NCBI GenBank assembly: GCA_900708905.1
Contig: CAADRB010000099.1
Location: 124,001 to 188,000, forward strand
From: Hymenolepis diminuta
Lineage: Eukaryota; Platyhelminthes; Cestoda; Cyclophyllidea; Hymenolepididae
DNA length: 64,000 nucleotides
Direction: 5' to 3'
The position numbers and the translations under genes were made by a program. This document shows, in pieces, positions 30,001 through 39,550 of this stretch (its first letter is position 1; each line of letters starts with the position of its first letter). A model generated the notes under the pieces. That model worked only from the letters and a program-made list of their open reading frames with translations, was not told the DNA's origin and did not search any database.

Positions 30001-33000
30001 AGTTTTTACATCTCCGACTTCTATGAATTTTCTTCTTGATCTCCCTTATGGATTTGCAGTTTCTATAATATCAGCTCGAAGTGAAGAACTCTGTTATGCC
30101 AGTTTCCAAGCTCTACGATTTGCTGTGAAGCGATTTTATTCCGACGTTGGTAGTCAGAAATCGGGCAATGCTTCCAGTACGGCGGTCGATATAGGTCAAG
30201 AGGTCACAGGAACTGAAGAATTGATTGATAAAGATGATGATGATGATATGGTTTTTGTGGACGACCCTCCGGAAGTATCGCGAGTGACCTCGATTGAAGA
30301 CGACTCACTGACACCCTATATCACAGCTGGTCGACCTATAGAACAAGTTCGGCTGTATTTGGGAAGGATTCAGATTGATAATCAAATTGCGGGAGCTAGT
30401 CTTCCAGTCCTGCTTTTCCGTGCTGTTCCGACGAATTCCACTGGTGGAGTGATTGAGGGAAGACCACTTCGTGGCTCAGACGGAGTTGATTGGGTCCCGG
30501 GGAGGGAGCTTGAGAGACTTTTCTACCGTGCTGGAGAAGATTCAAAAGCTGGTACTTCATCTATTTCTGAGCAGTCGATATTCATGAATCATCCGAGTCT
30601 TATGATGCAGTCTACGAGGCTCCTGCATACTGGATGGAAAGCAGAAATATTTACTTCATTAGAGGTTAGAACAATGATACAACCGTAAAAATGTTTCCCG
30701 CCTTATTGTTACCACTGTTTTTGTTTGGGAATTAATTTCATAGGAGAGGTAATGGTAATTTTAAGCATGTAAGTATTATTTCACCCCAAATACGGTGATT
30801 TTTATATACAGGCATCATAGCCACTCTCTTGTCTGTTCGGACTGAAATTTGGTATATTCCTCTACCGATCTACTACTCTGCGAATGCATTTACCGGAATT
30901 AAGGTAAAAAAATGCATTTATGAATAATTTATTTCCAATAAATAAATTGGGTGAATTGTATTAACTGTTCTTCGAACTTTCTTAGCTTACAATTTTCTCA
31001 AGTATGTAAAGAAAAAATAGGCTATTCAATCACTCCTCTCATTTTTCGCGTTGCTGGCTGTATACTTCCATATAATTATCCCAAACTCAGATAACAGAAC
31101 TAAACATCACAAGTCAAAGCTGGAAAAGAATATCGAAATGCAAGTTATCATAAGGTCTCGCAGAGCTCTCTTCAGTCTACTAGAATTCGCAGGCTATGCG
31201 TCCTTTTTTCCAATTCGTATGCATTTGATACTGTGTTTAAATAAATGGACTTCTAATAATGATGCTTAGGTCAGGTAAACGTTTGAAACAACGGATTCCG
31301 AGAATATTGTAAAGAGAGTTGTGAATCTCGGTTACAACCTTCTCTTATTTTCTCCTTAACTGGACTCTGCACTTTTGCCTACACATCACTTTCTTTGCTT
31401 AGTTTCAATTGTCTCTACTTGCCCATATGCACGCATCCTACACAGTCATAATTTGAGATAGTCGAGGCACATAGTCGTTGAGCTGATGAGCCGATTTGGG
31501 TAGCTTGATTAAGGATAGGTTTGTTCTTATTAAAGTAAATGTCCGTCGGTAGTGTTAGCTTTAAGGAGCCACCTAAACTGTCCCTATTTTCCGTTTTGGG
31601 AAATAGCGATAGGTGTCCAAATCGTTTACCAAGGAATAAATGGGACTATACAAATAGCTTGGATAGGGGATCATGTTGACCTATTAGAAATTTTTCAGCA
31701 AAGATTGTTCAATTATGAGATTGGAATGATAACTTTTCGTCTTATATTGTAGCAGTTCAGGGTTTTGCTGCGTTTAATCATTTACCCACATAAAATATAG
31801 TTCCTACTAGTTTAATAGAGTGTTTATGCTAAATGTTACCCTCATTACTGAGAGTTTTTATTTTTTAAGGACCAGAAAGGTAATGATTCAATTTCAAACT
31901 TCTAGTTTTTTTTGTAAAATGATCCTTCTACCCTATTTCAATGCTAGGTCTATTTCCTGCCGCTGTAATTTAGAGGCTGAATAAATATTGCTAGACTGCA
32001 GTTGATTCAGAGAGACAGATAAAACAGGAGTACATTTATTCCGAGACACTTTATTAGTTCAACAATAACTACATGTATGAATATAAACAAGTTGTCTTCA
32101 CGTTATTGATTTTTGGATATCAAAATGTCGCCGGACTGATAACAGTTTTGTCCCGAATAACTGTCAAACATATTGATAAAGCTTGTAAGTGGCCTGAGTA
32201 GAATAGGTGAGCGATGGAAGGATGAGTATATCAGAAATCCTATGCAGCTCATGTTTTTGGCCTTATAGAAAGTATCTGTAGAACACTAACTGCTGGTTAG
32301 CTCTTCTTCCTGGCAGGGGGCAGGTACTCATAATAGGGGGTTAAACGTGAATGAGTGATTAAATCCTAAGCCATTCTGATTTGCTGAGATCATAAGCGTA
32401 TACTCTTCTGGTTCAGCATAGCGACCCCCGTACATGTCACTTATTGGATGATAGGCGACTTCGACATAACCTGTAGGAATTTCTCACAAAGACGAAACAA
32501 ACTGGACCTTTGAGCTTTGTTTTGTCGGCTTCCTGATGGTTTGATCAAAATTTCCAGTAACTAATTGATCTAGTTAGTGCCCTTTTTGTTTAGTTACTTT
32601 TTCGATCATTACGTACAAGTTGAATACTCGTGTGTTTCTTTGTAGTTGCGAATAAATCGTATGGTGATCCAAGCAGAGGAACGATTACTTTTGAAGCTGA
32701 TCCAATTCAGTCGACATTTCCGAGATTCTGCTCCAAGTCCTACCATTATATCCACCGAGGACGCCAAATCTATTGATTTCCTGAATCAGGCAATTCTAGA
32801 AGCAGAGGGCAGCTACTCTAGACAGGTCCTTCCACCGTCCATTTCATCCCGCCACTTCTTGTACTTTGATCGACTGCGAGTTCACTTTGCTCCCATTCGA
32901 GTGACTGTGCATACTGCTGAAGGACGTCTTGGACCTGAATTCTACGACGTCCAACGGCTCCTACCCAAACTCATGTCTTTCACTGATGCTGATCTACGTC

Positions 33001-36000
33001 TTGGTAAGTATTCACCCTTGGACTCCAAATTGGACTAATAGGTTATATATATATATATATATATATATATTTGCTCATATTTGTAATTTTTTAAATTAAT
33101 GTGATTTTAGGATTTGGAGCATTTGATACATATCAAAAAGTGGTAAAAGCTTGAGAATCTGAAGACCTACGATCCTCGCATTGTCACAGAACGAAGATTC
33201 ATTATGTCAACTTCAAATAGATAGAATTTTTTACGATATTTTACAAATGCATAAAGGTCCCCGTGTGGTTGGTTTTTCGGAAGGAATTAATCACGTTCCG
33301 TTGTTATTTCTGTCTGTTATTTTCACTGATAAAGGGACATGTTAAAAGAAATGTCATCGGTCACTGTGTTTAGATTATGTAGTACCTGTGCATTCTGGCC
33401 CATATGTATGGTCGGCTTCTTTGAATTGTGCATATATTGGCTCATACCTAATTACCAGTTAGTGATTTTTAATTATTTACTCAATTCCCTCATCGTGCTT
33501 ACATTCCCTATGTTTCTCACAACTTGGATTGACACCTTTCCCCTTTTTCCCTCTCATTCATTTGCAACTCCCCAATATATGCGCGGTTCTACTTATCTCG
33601 TGGCCTTCTCACTCGAGAAGGGCTATCGCGTCTTTTTAATCTTAAGAAAATCACTAGATTTATGAATGAAAATCTAACCCAATTTGATCCGGTTCATAAT
33701 GTAGTTTCGTTAATGGAATATGAGTAGTGAATGACAATTTTGATAAAATTTAATTGAGCAAATAATTATTTAGTTAGTGCAATCAAGACAAGTATGTGGA
33801 AGCAATCGGCGCCTTAAGATGTGATTTAAATCCTCAAAAGACGAAGAGGAGAGTGATTCTTAACTTTATGTATTAACTCCATAGTGTATATTTCATTTCA
33901 AAATAAATAATGGTTATATAATAACAAATTATTATTACTTTTAAAAATTCAGTAATTATCTCTTACGCTATTATCTTCGTTAAAGATTACTTCATTCATT
34001 CTCTCTCGGTTGGCTATAGTACATTTTTATTAGATAAACTACTTATTTACGAAAAGATTTAGAATGGATTAAATCGTCTAACAAGGTCTCATTGAAGATA
34101 ATCATCGAAATTAATCTCGAACGAAAATTAATGCAACCAAAGACTTCATTCCATTGTCCTGAATATTCAGAAGTTAAAATAAGCATCTCTATTAAATTCA
34201 ATGAAGCATCCAAATTTCCGACAAAAAAGAAATTTCTCTTAAAGAATTCTACTGCAGAAAAACTTTGGATTTAGCATTGCAGTAAAGTTACTCCAAAAAC
34301 AATCGAGGATATCATTCCTATTCATGTAGAACAGACAAAGCTCGACAGATTATATCGGACAAGCATCCTTATCTAACTCAAGGTATCCACCGCCAATTTC
34401 CGATGTATTAGCTGCTCCAGTACCGTATCTCGCTGTTGTTAACAGGGGTGATTCTACCCATCTAAATGAACATACAAAATTGTATTCTGGCTCCTTATTT
34501 TGATCATCTGTGAGTGGAAAATGAGCTTACGTGTCTTCCGATGGCAGATACTTTTTCCCAGGAATCCGAAATTTCTCCATTCTCAAAGTCATATTCTCCA
34601 AAAACTGGGATTTCGCCATTTAGAGTCACAACCGAATGAGCTTCGAGTTGATACGTCATTGATTCGAACATCATCATCTCACCGGCCAAGATGTCCATCT
34701 GTCCAACTCTAATTATGCCTTCTGAATACCTGCTTCGGTCACCCAGGGTATGGATGGTATCTAAAGAAAATTGGCCACACCGACTTAATAGTGAAACGTA
34801 AACTATCATCCAATGCAGCTATGTGACTGCTAGTTTGAAGAATCAAGGGAAATACCGAATTTGGTGCATTCTTAATCCTCAGAAATTTCACCAAAATGTC
34901 ATCACAAGGTCTATTTTCCGATCTCTGCATGTATTTGAGCATTATTGCTAAAATTAAACAAATACAAACGATGTGATATATTAAAAGACTACATATTCGA
35001 TTCGCATACATGAGTACTTAATTGCGTAGCTTATCGGAAGTGATAACATCAATTAACTTGAGTAGGGTGAAGGTATCCTGGAACTGGTCCAATGAGAACT
35101 TTGATATCTACCATCCCGCATGTTGATTTAAGTTAAATTCCACATCATTGGGTATGCATTAATCCCATAACCTTGTATCTTTACATATCCAAGTCTGAGC
35201 TTGAAAGTCCAGTAATCGATAGCTAAGTGCATGAACGATGAACTTACGAGTGCGCCAAGTACACTCTTGGTGTACTCGATCGAAAGAACTGAAATATTCG
35301 GTTTGGCTTCCTAACAAAAACGAATGTGGATTTTACCAATTTACTTGCGAAATTTTATTCGCGGCTGTATTTTAGGTCAAAAAAAGCTGCAGACCTCCTT
35401 GATGTTTGTATACATGACCATGAAAGTATACGAACTTAATGCCTATCAGTTTACCTATCAATACATTTTTTATATCGGACCTATCGATTTTGTATCTGCA
35501 TTTAATACCGTTTCTCGATTAATAGTTTCAGTTTCAGTTTTCGATGGGTATGCTTTCAAATGTTATGTAATTATATGATCGTCCAGCATTGTAAAGGTTG
35601 TGCGTTTAGACTCAGACAGATAGGCTAAAAACTATGAAACTTCACGGAGCCGACTGGGGTAATGTCGTTAAAGACTTAGAGGATTCCCAATTAATGCTTC
35701 TCAATAGTTTTTACGGACAGTGTGTCAATTTAAACCTTTTTATGCAGAATTTTTTACATTAAATGCTGTGTTTAATCACTGCAATTTCAGTGGAACTCGA
35801 CTTTGGATGGTCTATCTTACAATGGCTTGGACGAACCATAAATAATAATTCATTTAAAGTGATTGCTACGATTATCAATTTGCCAGGCATAAAACTGTCC
35901 ATTTATAATTTTTCAGGTGAATTTGAACGCGGACACTGCCTAGAATCTGCAGGTTTTTTAACAGAACAACTCGTACTTCACTTTGAGTCAAAGCTGCGAG

Positions 36001-37645
36001 CACAAACACTGAGAATTTTCGGTTCTGTAGATGCGCTAGGCAATCCTCTGGGCCTAATGTCCGACCTTTCTTCAGGCATATCGGATCTTGCTGATATGGA
36101 TTTCTCTGGCATGGTTAGAAATGTTGCTCACGGAGTTAGCGATTCTACTGCAAAGGTATGATCCTATTCTCCCATTGTTCGGCATCCAAGAACTTCAATA
36201 ATCTGTTTATTGAACACAGGTTGTAGGAAGCATGTCTCATTTAGTCCATACTCTCTCTATGGATGAACACCATCAACGTCGTCGAATGGCTATCATGTCC
36301 TCCCCAAATCGAGGGACAGGATCCGTCGGCCATCTCGCTTCATCGTCCAGCTATAATTCCTCCAACAGTGGGTTGTATACCACCGAACAGCCCGAAGAAA
36401 AGCTGGACGAGTTTGAATTAACAGCGGCATCATCTGAGACCGGACGTCTTATTCAAGGAATAGCTCTTGCTGCGGAAGGGATTGCTGACGGAGGAGGGAC
36501 ATCTGCACCTTTGAAAGCGGGGTTGAGGGGATTTGTCCACGGAATGGTCGGAGGAGTTACCTCCATAGTAACTCAACCTATCCATGGAGTTTGTGAAGAA
36601 GATAGTTTCAAGGGATTCGTATATGGAGTTGGAAGAGGTCTGCTGGGTACAGTAACTAAACCAGTTGGTGGAGTTCTTGACCTCGTTTCTGGAGCGATGA
36701 CTTCACTGCGAGAGGCTGCTCGACCATCTTCCAGTGGTCGTCCACTTAGAATGCGTCCAAGAAGAGCTCTTGCAATTCCTCTACGGTCCTACTCACTTGC
36801 CGAAGCTGTTGGACAATTGTTACTGCGTCGAGTTATCACAGCTCGACCTCAGGGCACCTCGTTCAAGAATCAATCCTCAAATGTTTTAGTTTCACTAGAG
36901 GATCTCAATGAACTATCTGAAGGTTTGTCAACCTCCTATTCTATATGTGAACGCATATTCTCTTATTTGGGTTTGATAACACAACTTGGTTACTTCAGGA
37001 TTTTCCATTAGTCGATTACTCAAAGCTTCAGGGCAGCAGTTTGAGGATTACATGTCTGAGGTTGTGATCCGTGTATGCAAATGTCAATCTGCTGGTGTTA
37101 GTGTTATTATCACTAATCGGGCTGTCTGGTGTCTGCGGAATTTCAGTCTAGCTGGTGTCAGACTAGTTTCAAACCCACTCGTGAGTTTCATTCGAGGTCT
37201 AATCTACAGTCTCTCCTGGTGTCTAATCGAGCCTATTTTTATTTTTCAGTTTGGAAATGATAGCCGTAATGCCACGAGTGTTATGTTTGTAATACCCTAC
37301 ATCTACCTTAATGCTGTGTGCCTTTCTGACCGTGGACCAGCTACACATGGAGAATCTCAAAGTTTTTCAGTATCAACAGTCAATGTTCCAAAACCAGAAA
37401 ACTCCTATTACCTTGAGTTCCGGATGGAAAAGGGAAGAAAGAATTTGCGATTTGATGAGGTCTCTTGGGCACAAGAAGTGATTTCAGAATTGGCTGAGGC
37501 TCACTTCAGATTTGTGCAGAGTGTAATGGAGCTACGACGAGACAGACCAACCGATATGACTCTAAGAACGCATCCCCTTGCCTTGCCTTTTGCTCCCTCA
37601 TTGATTACATCTCCGGAGTCAACTCAGAACAATGAAGAGGATTAA
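1..37645 (+). CDS. VPS13D: VPS13D-like bridge-type lipid transfer protein (5' partial, multi-exon)
   Basis: Rod-like VPS13 proteins move bulk lipid between organelle membranes; VPS13D works at ER-mitochondria/peroxisome contacts (family knowledge). The window opens inside the N-terminal chorein region at codon 'GGT' (position 3), about 60 residues into the usual protein. Exons read by eye: 1-467, 2142-2482, 4029-4323, 6135-6512, 6586-6878, 7444-7556, 7625-8031, 8446-8564, 8641-8819, 8890-9532, 10111-10271, 10343-10444, 11001-11333, 11680-11897, 11977-12477, 13239-13788, 13863-14092, 14175-14318, 15002-15167, 15235-~15760, 16243-16499, 17574-17635, 17706-17813, 17879-18195, 19145-19403, 19476-19942, 20015-20408, 20479-20702, 20775-20853, 21473-21590, 21655-21725, 21809-22031, 22332-22563, 23106-23748, 23817-24106, 25659-26310, 26377-26569, 28732-29101, 29183-30664, 32646-33003, 35917-36155, 36220-36922, 36999-37180, 37250-37645. 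Phases agree at every junction except 15760/16243. Stop TAA ends at 37645. The VPS13D assignment rests on the UBA and ricin-like parts. Several weak donors (8820, 13789, 26311) are less certain. Confidence 0.93.
468..2141 (+). other. VPS13D intron 1
   Basis: Starts GTGAGT and ends in TTCAG. AT-rich with no supported exon. Around 1010-1075 is a tRNA-like stretch in reverse orientation, treated below as a SINE-like fragment. Confidence 0.6.
1010..1075 (-). repeat. tRNA-like SINE fragment, reverse orientation
   Basis: GCATCGATCTCGTGACCTG ... GGCATGTGCGTCGG ... GTCACC is the reverse-strand image of a degraded tRNA-like head. The fragment at 54105-54170 shares its order of words. Confidence 0.35.
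4324..6134 (+). other. VPS13D intron 3
   Basis: A 1.8-kb AT-rich intron. The adjacent exons join in phase (Leu then Thr). I saw no coding, RNA or repeat signal in it. Confidence 0.6.
8446..8564 (+). other. VPS13D exon 8: acidic linker with FFAT-like motif
   Basis: This 119-nt exon (preceded by TTTTTTAG, followed by GTAAGT) has no starting Met. It encodes a Ser/Glu/Asp-rich stretch, 'VESAEDDSEESEAFATPCGTP'-like in its middle (acidic run, then Phe, then Thr-Pro). In VPS13A and VPS13C the equivalent position holds a two-phenylalanine-in-an-acidic-tract (FFAT) motif that binds the ER protein VAP, and VPS13D is reported to use a phospho-regulated form. Placement and composition fit; binding is inference. 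Confidence 0.6.
20479..20702 (+). other. VPS13D UBA domain exon
   Basis: The exon encodes 'VARLVEMGFSAEDALETLQS' followed by 'NGQIDEAIVLLT'. This is a full three-helix ubiquitin-associated domain with the MGF loop and the Asn-Gly before helix 3. Among VPS13 proteins only the D type has a UBA, and it lies at about 60% of the human protein, comparable to its place here. Flanking introns are 70 nt (20409-20478) and 72 nt (20703-20774). Role by family: ubiquitin binding, linked to mitochondrial clearance. Confidence 0.9.
24107..25658 (+). other. VPS13D intron before exon 25659
   Basis: 1.55 kb. It holds a locally GC-richer patch at about 24540-24730 with a short palindrome (GAGGCTG-G-CAGCCTC near 24629) and a TTTA/TAAA simple-repeat tract at about 25041-25105. 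No exon is needed to keep frame. Confidence 0.6.
25041..25105. repeat. TTTA/TAAA-rich simple repeat
   Basis: Imperfect run of TTTA/ATTT units followed by the complementary TAAATAAG, inside a VPS13D intron. Confidence 0.7.
26570..28731 (+). other. VPS13D 2.2-kb intron
   Basis: Starts AG|GTAGGT and ends TTTTGCAG. The central part (27300-28500) is less AT-rich than its surroundings and includes a 16-bp inverted repeat at 27701-27716 / 27897-27912. No coding exon was found. Confidence 0.6.
27701..27912. repeat. 16-bp perfect inverted repeat
   Basis: TTGTTGTTAACTCCTA at 27701 is the exact reverse complement of TAGGAGTTAACAACAA at 27897, with about 180 bp between. Related AACTAACAACTAAC direct units lie at 27838-27873. 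Function unknown. Confidence 0.6.
29183..30664 (+). other. VPS13D largest exon with ricin-type lectin-like segment
   Basis: This 1,482-nt exon contains 'RSQLWYKSSQGFLVHEGS' (about 29420-29475), 'SSWVLDIDTSE' (about 29531-29563) and 'RKNTQTWNFN' (about 29665-29694). Those are the Q-x-W and L-D-hydrophobic features of a ricin B-type beta-trefoil, a module reported for VPS13D. Downstream is an acidic run of five or more Asp (about 30231-30250). The exon ends GAG|GTTAGA at 30664 and joins 32646 in phase, giving 'IFTSLELRINRMVIQAEERL', an uninterrupted VPS13-type strand. Confidence 0.8.
30665..32645 (+). other. VPS13D 2.0-kb intron
   Basis: Spans the GTTAGA donor at 30665 to the TTTGTAG acceptor at 32645. 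A 92-nt open stretch with AG/GT borders at 30812-30903 breaks phase if included and is not treated as an exon. Otherwise I see nothing. Confidence 0.6.
33043..33070. repeat. (TA)n microsatellite
   Basis: About 14 uninterrupted TA units just inside the intron after VPS13D exon 32646-33003. Confidence 0.9.
34350..35442 (-). CDS. Nested antisense multi-exon gene or gene fragment, kelch-like (tentative)
   Basis: On the minus strand inside a VPS13D intron, six short exons read in compatible phase: 35442-35395, 35310-35248, 35107-35058, 34924-34798, 34760-34531, 34493-34350 (stop TAA at 34352-34350). Two introns, 34797-34761 and 34530-34494, are each exactly 37 nt with GT-AG ends. Protein pieces include 'HVYKHQGGSQTEYFSSFDRV', 'IKVLIGPVPGYLHPTQ', 'AHSVVTLNGEIPVFGEYDF' and 'TTARYGTGAANTSEIGGGYL'. 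The spacing Asn-Gly-x-Ile-x-Val-Phe-Gly-x-Tyr-Asp ... Trp and Ala-Arg-Tyr-Gly ... Gly-Gly-Gly-Tyr resembles kelch beta-propeller blades, though the paired glycines are partly lost. 'YDFENG...SW' could also suggest a MAM-like fold. No 5' start codon was identified, so it may be a truncated copy. Product identity is a guess; the exon chain is the stronger evidence. Confidence 0.45.
35917..37645 (+). other. VPS13D C-terminal ATG2-C-like helices and PH-like end
   Basis: Exon 35917-36155 encodes 'LRIFGSVDALGNPLGLMSDL', the near-invariant VPS13 signature at the start of the C-terminal amphipathic helices. Exon 36220-36922 continues with 'GFVHGMVGGVTSIVTQPIHG' and 'GLLGTVTKPVGGVLDLVSGA', the Gly/Pro-rich repeats of the ATG2-C-like domain that contacts lipid droplets or mitochondria. 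Exons 36999-37180 and 37250-37645 hold the PH-like tail, ending 'NNEED' at TAA. The intron between the last two exons is 69 nt with no in-frame stop. Confidence 0.9.
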
Positions 37646-38947
37646 GCCCTGTGATAGTCTAATTTTGTAAAATATCACCCCGTATTTGTTATAAAGAATT
37701 ATAATCAGGTATTTTAATAATAGACGATGTCTTGTTTAATCAGATCAGTCAAACAAGGTGTGTAGAGCGGAGGTGAGAAGCGATTTAAATAAATAACTTG
37801 AAATATGGAAGGCCATGTAGATTTACAATACATTTAGATTATTTTTATCCAGGAAACTAAAATGAGATAAGTAAGGAGGGGAGTTCTATTTTATTCATAT
37901 TTTTTTGTGCAAATGCACCTCTCTCCGGGTGGAATGCTATTAATTGTGGCTTCAATATGATTTCCACAACCTAATATTTACTTTTTTTGTAAATTATATA
38001 CCTACCAGCCCAAGTTTTCTTTCCACACTTACTGCATGTTGCCACAAAACACATTTTCGGATTTCAAACAAAAATTATGATTAATTTACCGCTACATAGC
38101 AACATGTAGCAGATTTTAAGGCTGTTTATATAAACATTACGACAAACGGATCATGTTCTCCTAACAAAAATACATTGGGAAACAATATTCATTTAATACG
38201 GTAGATATTAAGTTTATACTATATTGTTTACCCTATATTCATGAAAAACATTTATTGTATATTTATTTTGATCGATTTAGTAGTAGCGGCGTAAATATTC
38301 GTGCGTTAGGAAGATTTTTTACTGGGTTGGGTCATTTTGAGGTTAATAGCACTTCGGAAGAGGATGGATTTGTTAAACTGATTCAATTGCATTAACATGC
38401 ATCATTTGACTAGGTTATTAATGAGATATTTGGTTTGCTTTTGGAACTTTTGAAATATCAAATTTTATATAAGCAGTTTAGTGCTGAACTGACAAAAATT
38501 AAAAAATTTTTAATTATCGCTTTGATTTTGTGCTTTTAAATTAGCATATTAGTATGAGTCCAATAAATGAAACAGCCATCAATCCGGCTAATAAATTCGA
38601 AGTAGGCTCATCTATGTCAAAAAATATCAATGTGTCTAAATGAAAAAAAATTAATTGGAAAATTAAATAAGGATTTTAATTTTTAAATTTAAACTTAAAA
38701 TTTATTCTTATAAAATCTATCTGTGCTTGATTTATAAGTTCAAATAGCAAAGTCTATGCACCTGTATTATGCTTTATTATAAGATTAAAGTTCCTTACAA
38801 ACCGTAAAATATAAAAAATATCCTAAATCTTTAAACGGGGGAGCATTAAAAAATTTAATTTTTGATAGACTTCATTTTGTTTTAAGCATTAATAATTTAC
38901 CAGCGTAAATCATAATATTTAAGGCTGGGCTTGAACACGCTGCGGAC
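37646..38947. other. Intergenic VPS13D-NHP2
   Basis: 1.3 kb, very AT-rich. It should hold the VPS13D 3' UTR and the NHP2 promoter. No CpG-like or TATA element could be assigned with confidence, and no repeat or RNA gene was seen. Confidence 0.6.
37788..37793 (+). terminator. Candidate poly(A) signal for VPS13D
   Basis: AATAAA 143 nt after the VPS13D stop codon, the first canonical hexamer downstream. It is inferred from position; no transcript evidence is available. Confidence 0.4.
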
Positions 38948-39400
38948 ATGTCTGATGACGAAGTTGAAGTTCCTTCGGACGACTACATCACTGTTCTTAA
39001 AGGAATGAAGTATTCAGAAAGAATGAGTCTTGCTGGTCCGATTGCCAAACCTCTTGCTGACAAAAGCCTGAAGAAAAAAATAGCTAAACTCATAAAAAAA
39101 GCCAGGACTCAGAAATTAGTTGCTTGTGGTATAAAGGATTGTATAAAGCAAGTCTACAAGAAGAAAAATGAGGGCATTGTCGTGATGGCAGGAGATGTTA
39201 GCCCTATCGACACAATTACCCATCTGCACGGGATCTGTTACACGAATGGAATACCTTATTGCTATGTCGCTACAAGATTCGATCTTGGAGATTCCTTTGC
39301 ATCAAATATCAACGCCAGTTGTGTGTGCATTCGACCTCATGAAAGCTACCGAGATCAATATGACGAGGTAGTCCAGAAAATCAAGGAACTTGAGTGCTAA
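38948..39400 (+). CDS. NHP2: NHP2, H/ACA small nucleolar ribonucleoprotein subunit 2
   Basis: An intronless 150-residue protein, close to the ~153 residues of human NHP2. It belongs to the L7Ae/L30e/S12e family of RNA-binding proteins. With dyskerin, NOP10 and GAR1 it forms H/ACA snoRNPs that guide pseudouridylation of rRNA and stabilise telomerase RNA. Visible family features: a short acidic N-terminus; 'PIAKPLADKSLKKKIAKLIK' (about residues 31-50), a basic helix like the human 'PIAQPLASRRL' segment; 'GIVVMAGDVSPIDTITHLHG' with the L7Ae AGD-x-x-P core; 'GIPYCYVATRFDLG', the Val-Pro-Tyr ... Leu-Gly strand and turn; and 'RPHESYRDQYDEV' near the C-terminus. The start is the only in-frame Met before the conserved region. 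An intronless NHP2 between intron-rich genes is unremarkable but worth noting. Confidence 0.96.
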   Translation: MSDDEVEVPSDDYITVLKGMKYSERMSLAGPIAKPLADKSLKKKIAKLIKKARTQKLVACGIKDCIKQVYKKKNEGIVVMAGDVSPIDTITHLHGICYTNGIPYCYVATRFDLGDSFASNINASCVCIRPHESYRDQYDEVVQKIKELEC

Positions 39401-39550
39401 GCTTTGTATAATCTGGTCTTACTGTAATATAAATCCCCTTTATTCTTAATGTTGCAGTCTTATATCTTTATAACAGAAGGCAAAGTATTGGAATTTTATT
39501 GGAGTATTAATTTTTTATTACTTTAAAATATAAGCTAGAATTATCACAGT
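39401..39550. other. Overlapping 3' ends of NHP2 (+) and the SYAP1-like gene (-)
   Basis: Only 150 bp separate the two convergent stop codons. A variant signal AATATA (about 39427) could serve NHP2. On the minus strand AATAAA occurs at 39519-39514 and at 39500-39495, suiting the SYAP1-like gene. The two UTRs probably overlap. Confidence 0.5.
39495..39500 (-). terminator. Candidate poly(A) signal of the SYAP1-like gene
   Basis: AATAAA on the minus strand about 50 nt past the stop codon, with a second copy at 39519-39514. Either could be used. Confidence 0.45.

Larger units (their letters stand above)
33004..35916 (+). other. VPS13D 2.9-kb intron hosting the nested gene
   Basis: Donor GTAAGT at 33004, acceptor TTTTTCAG at 35916. 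The flanking exons join as G+GT (Gly), giving 'DADLRLGEFERGH', a clean VPS13 join, so nothing from this intron belongs to VPS13D. It begins with a (TA)n run and holds the antisense exon chain at 34350-35442. Confidence 0.75.

Noticed and set aside
30812..30903. 92-nt open stretch with TACAG acceptor and GTAAAA donor, once considered a VPS13D exon
   Set aside because: It needs one leftover base that the upstream exon does not supply, while the direct join 30664/32646 is in phase and gives a typical VPS13 strand.
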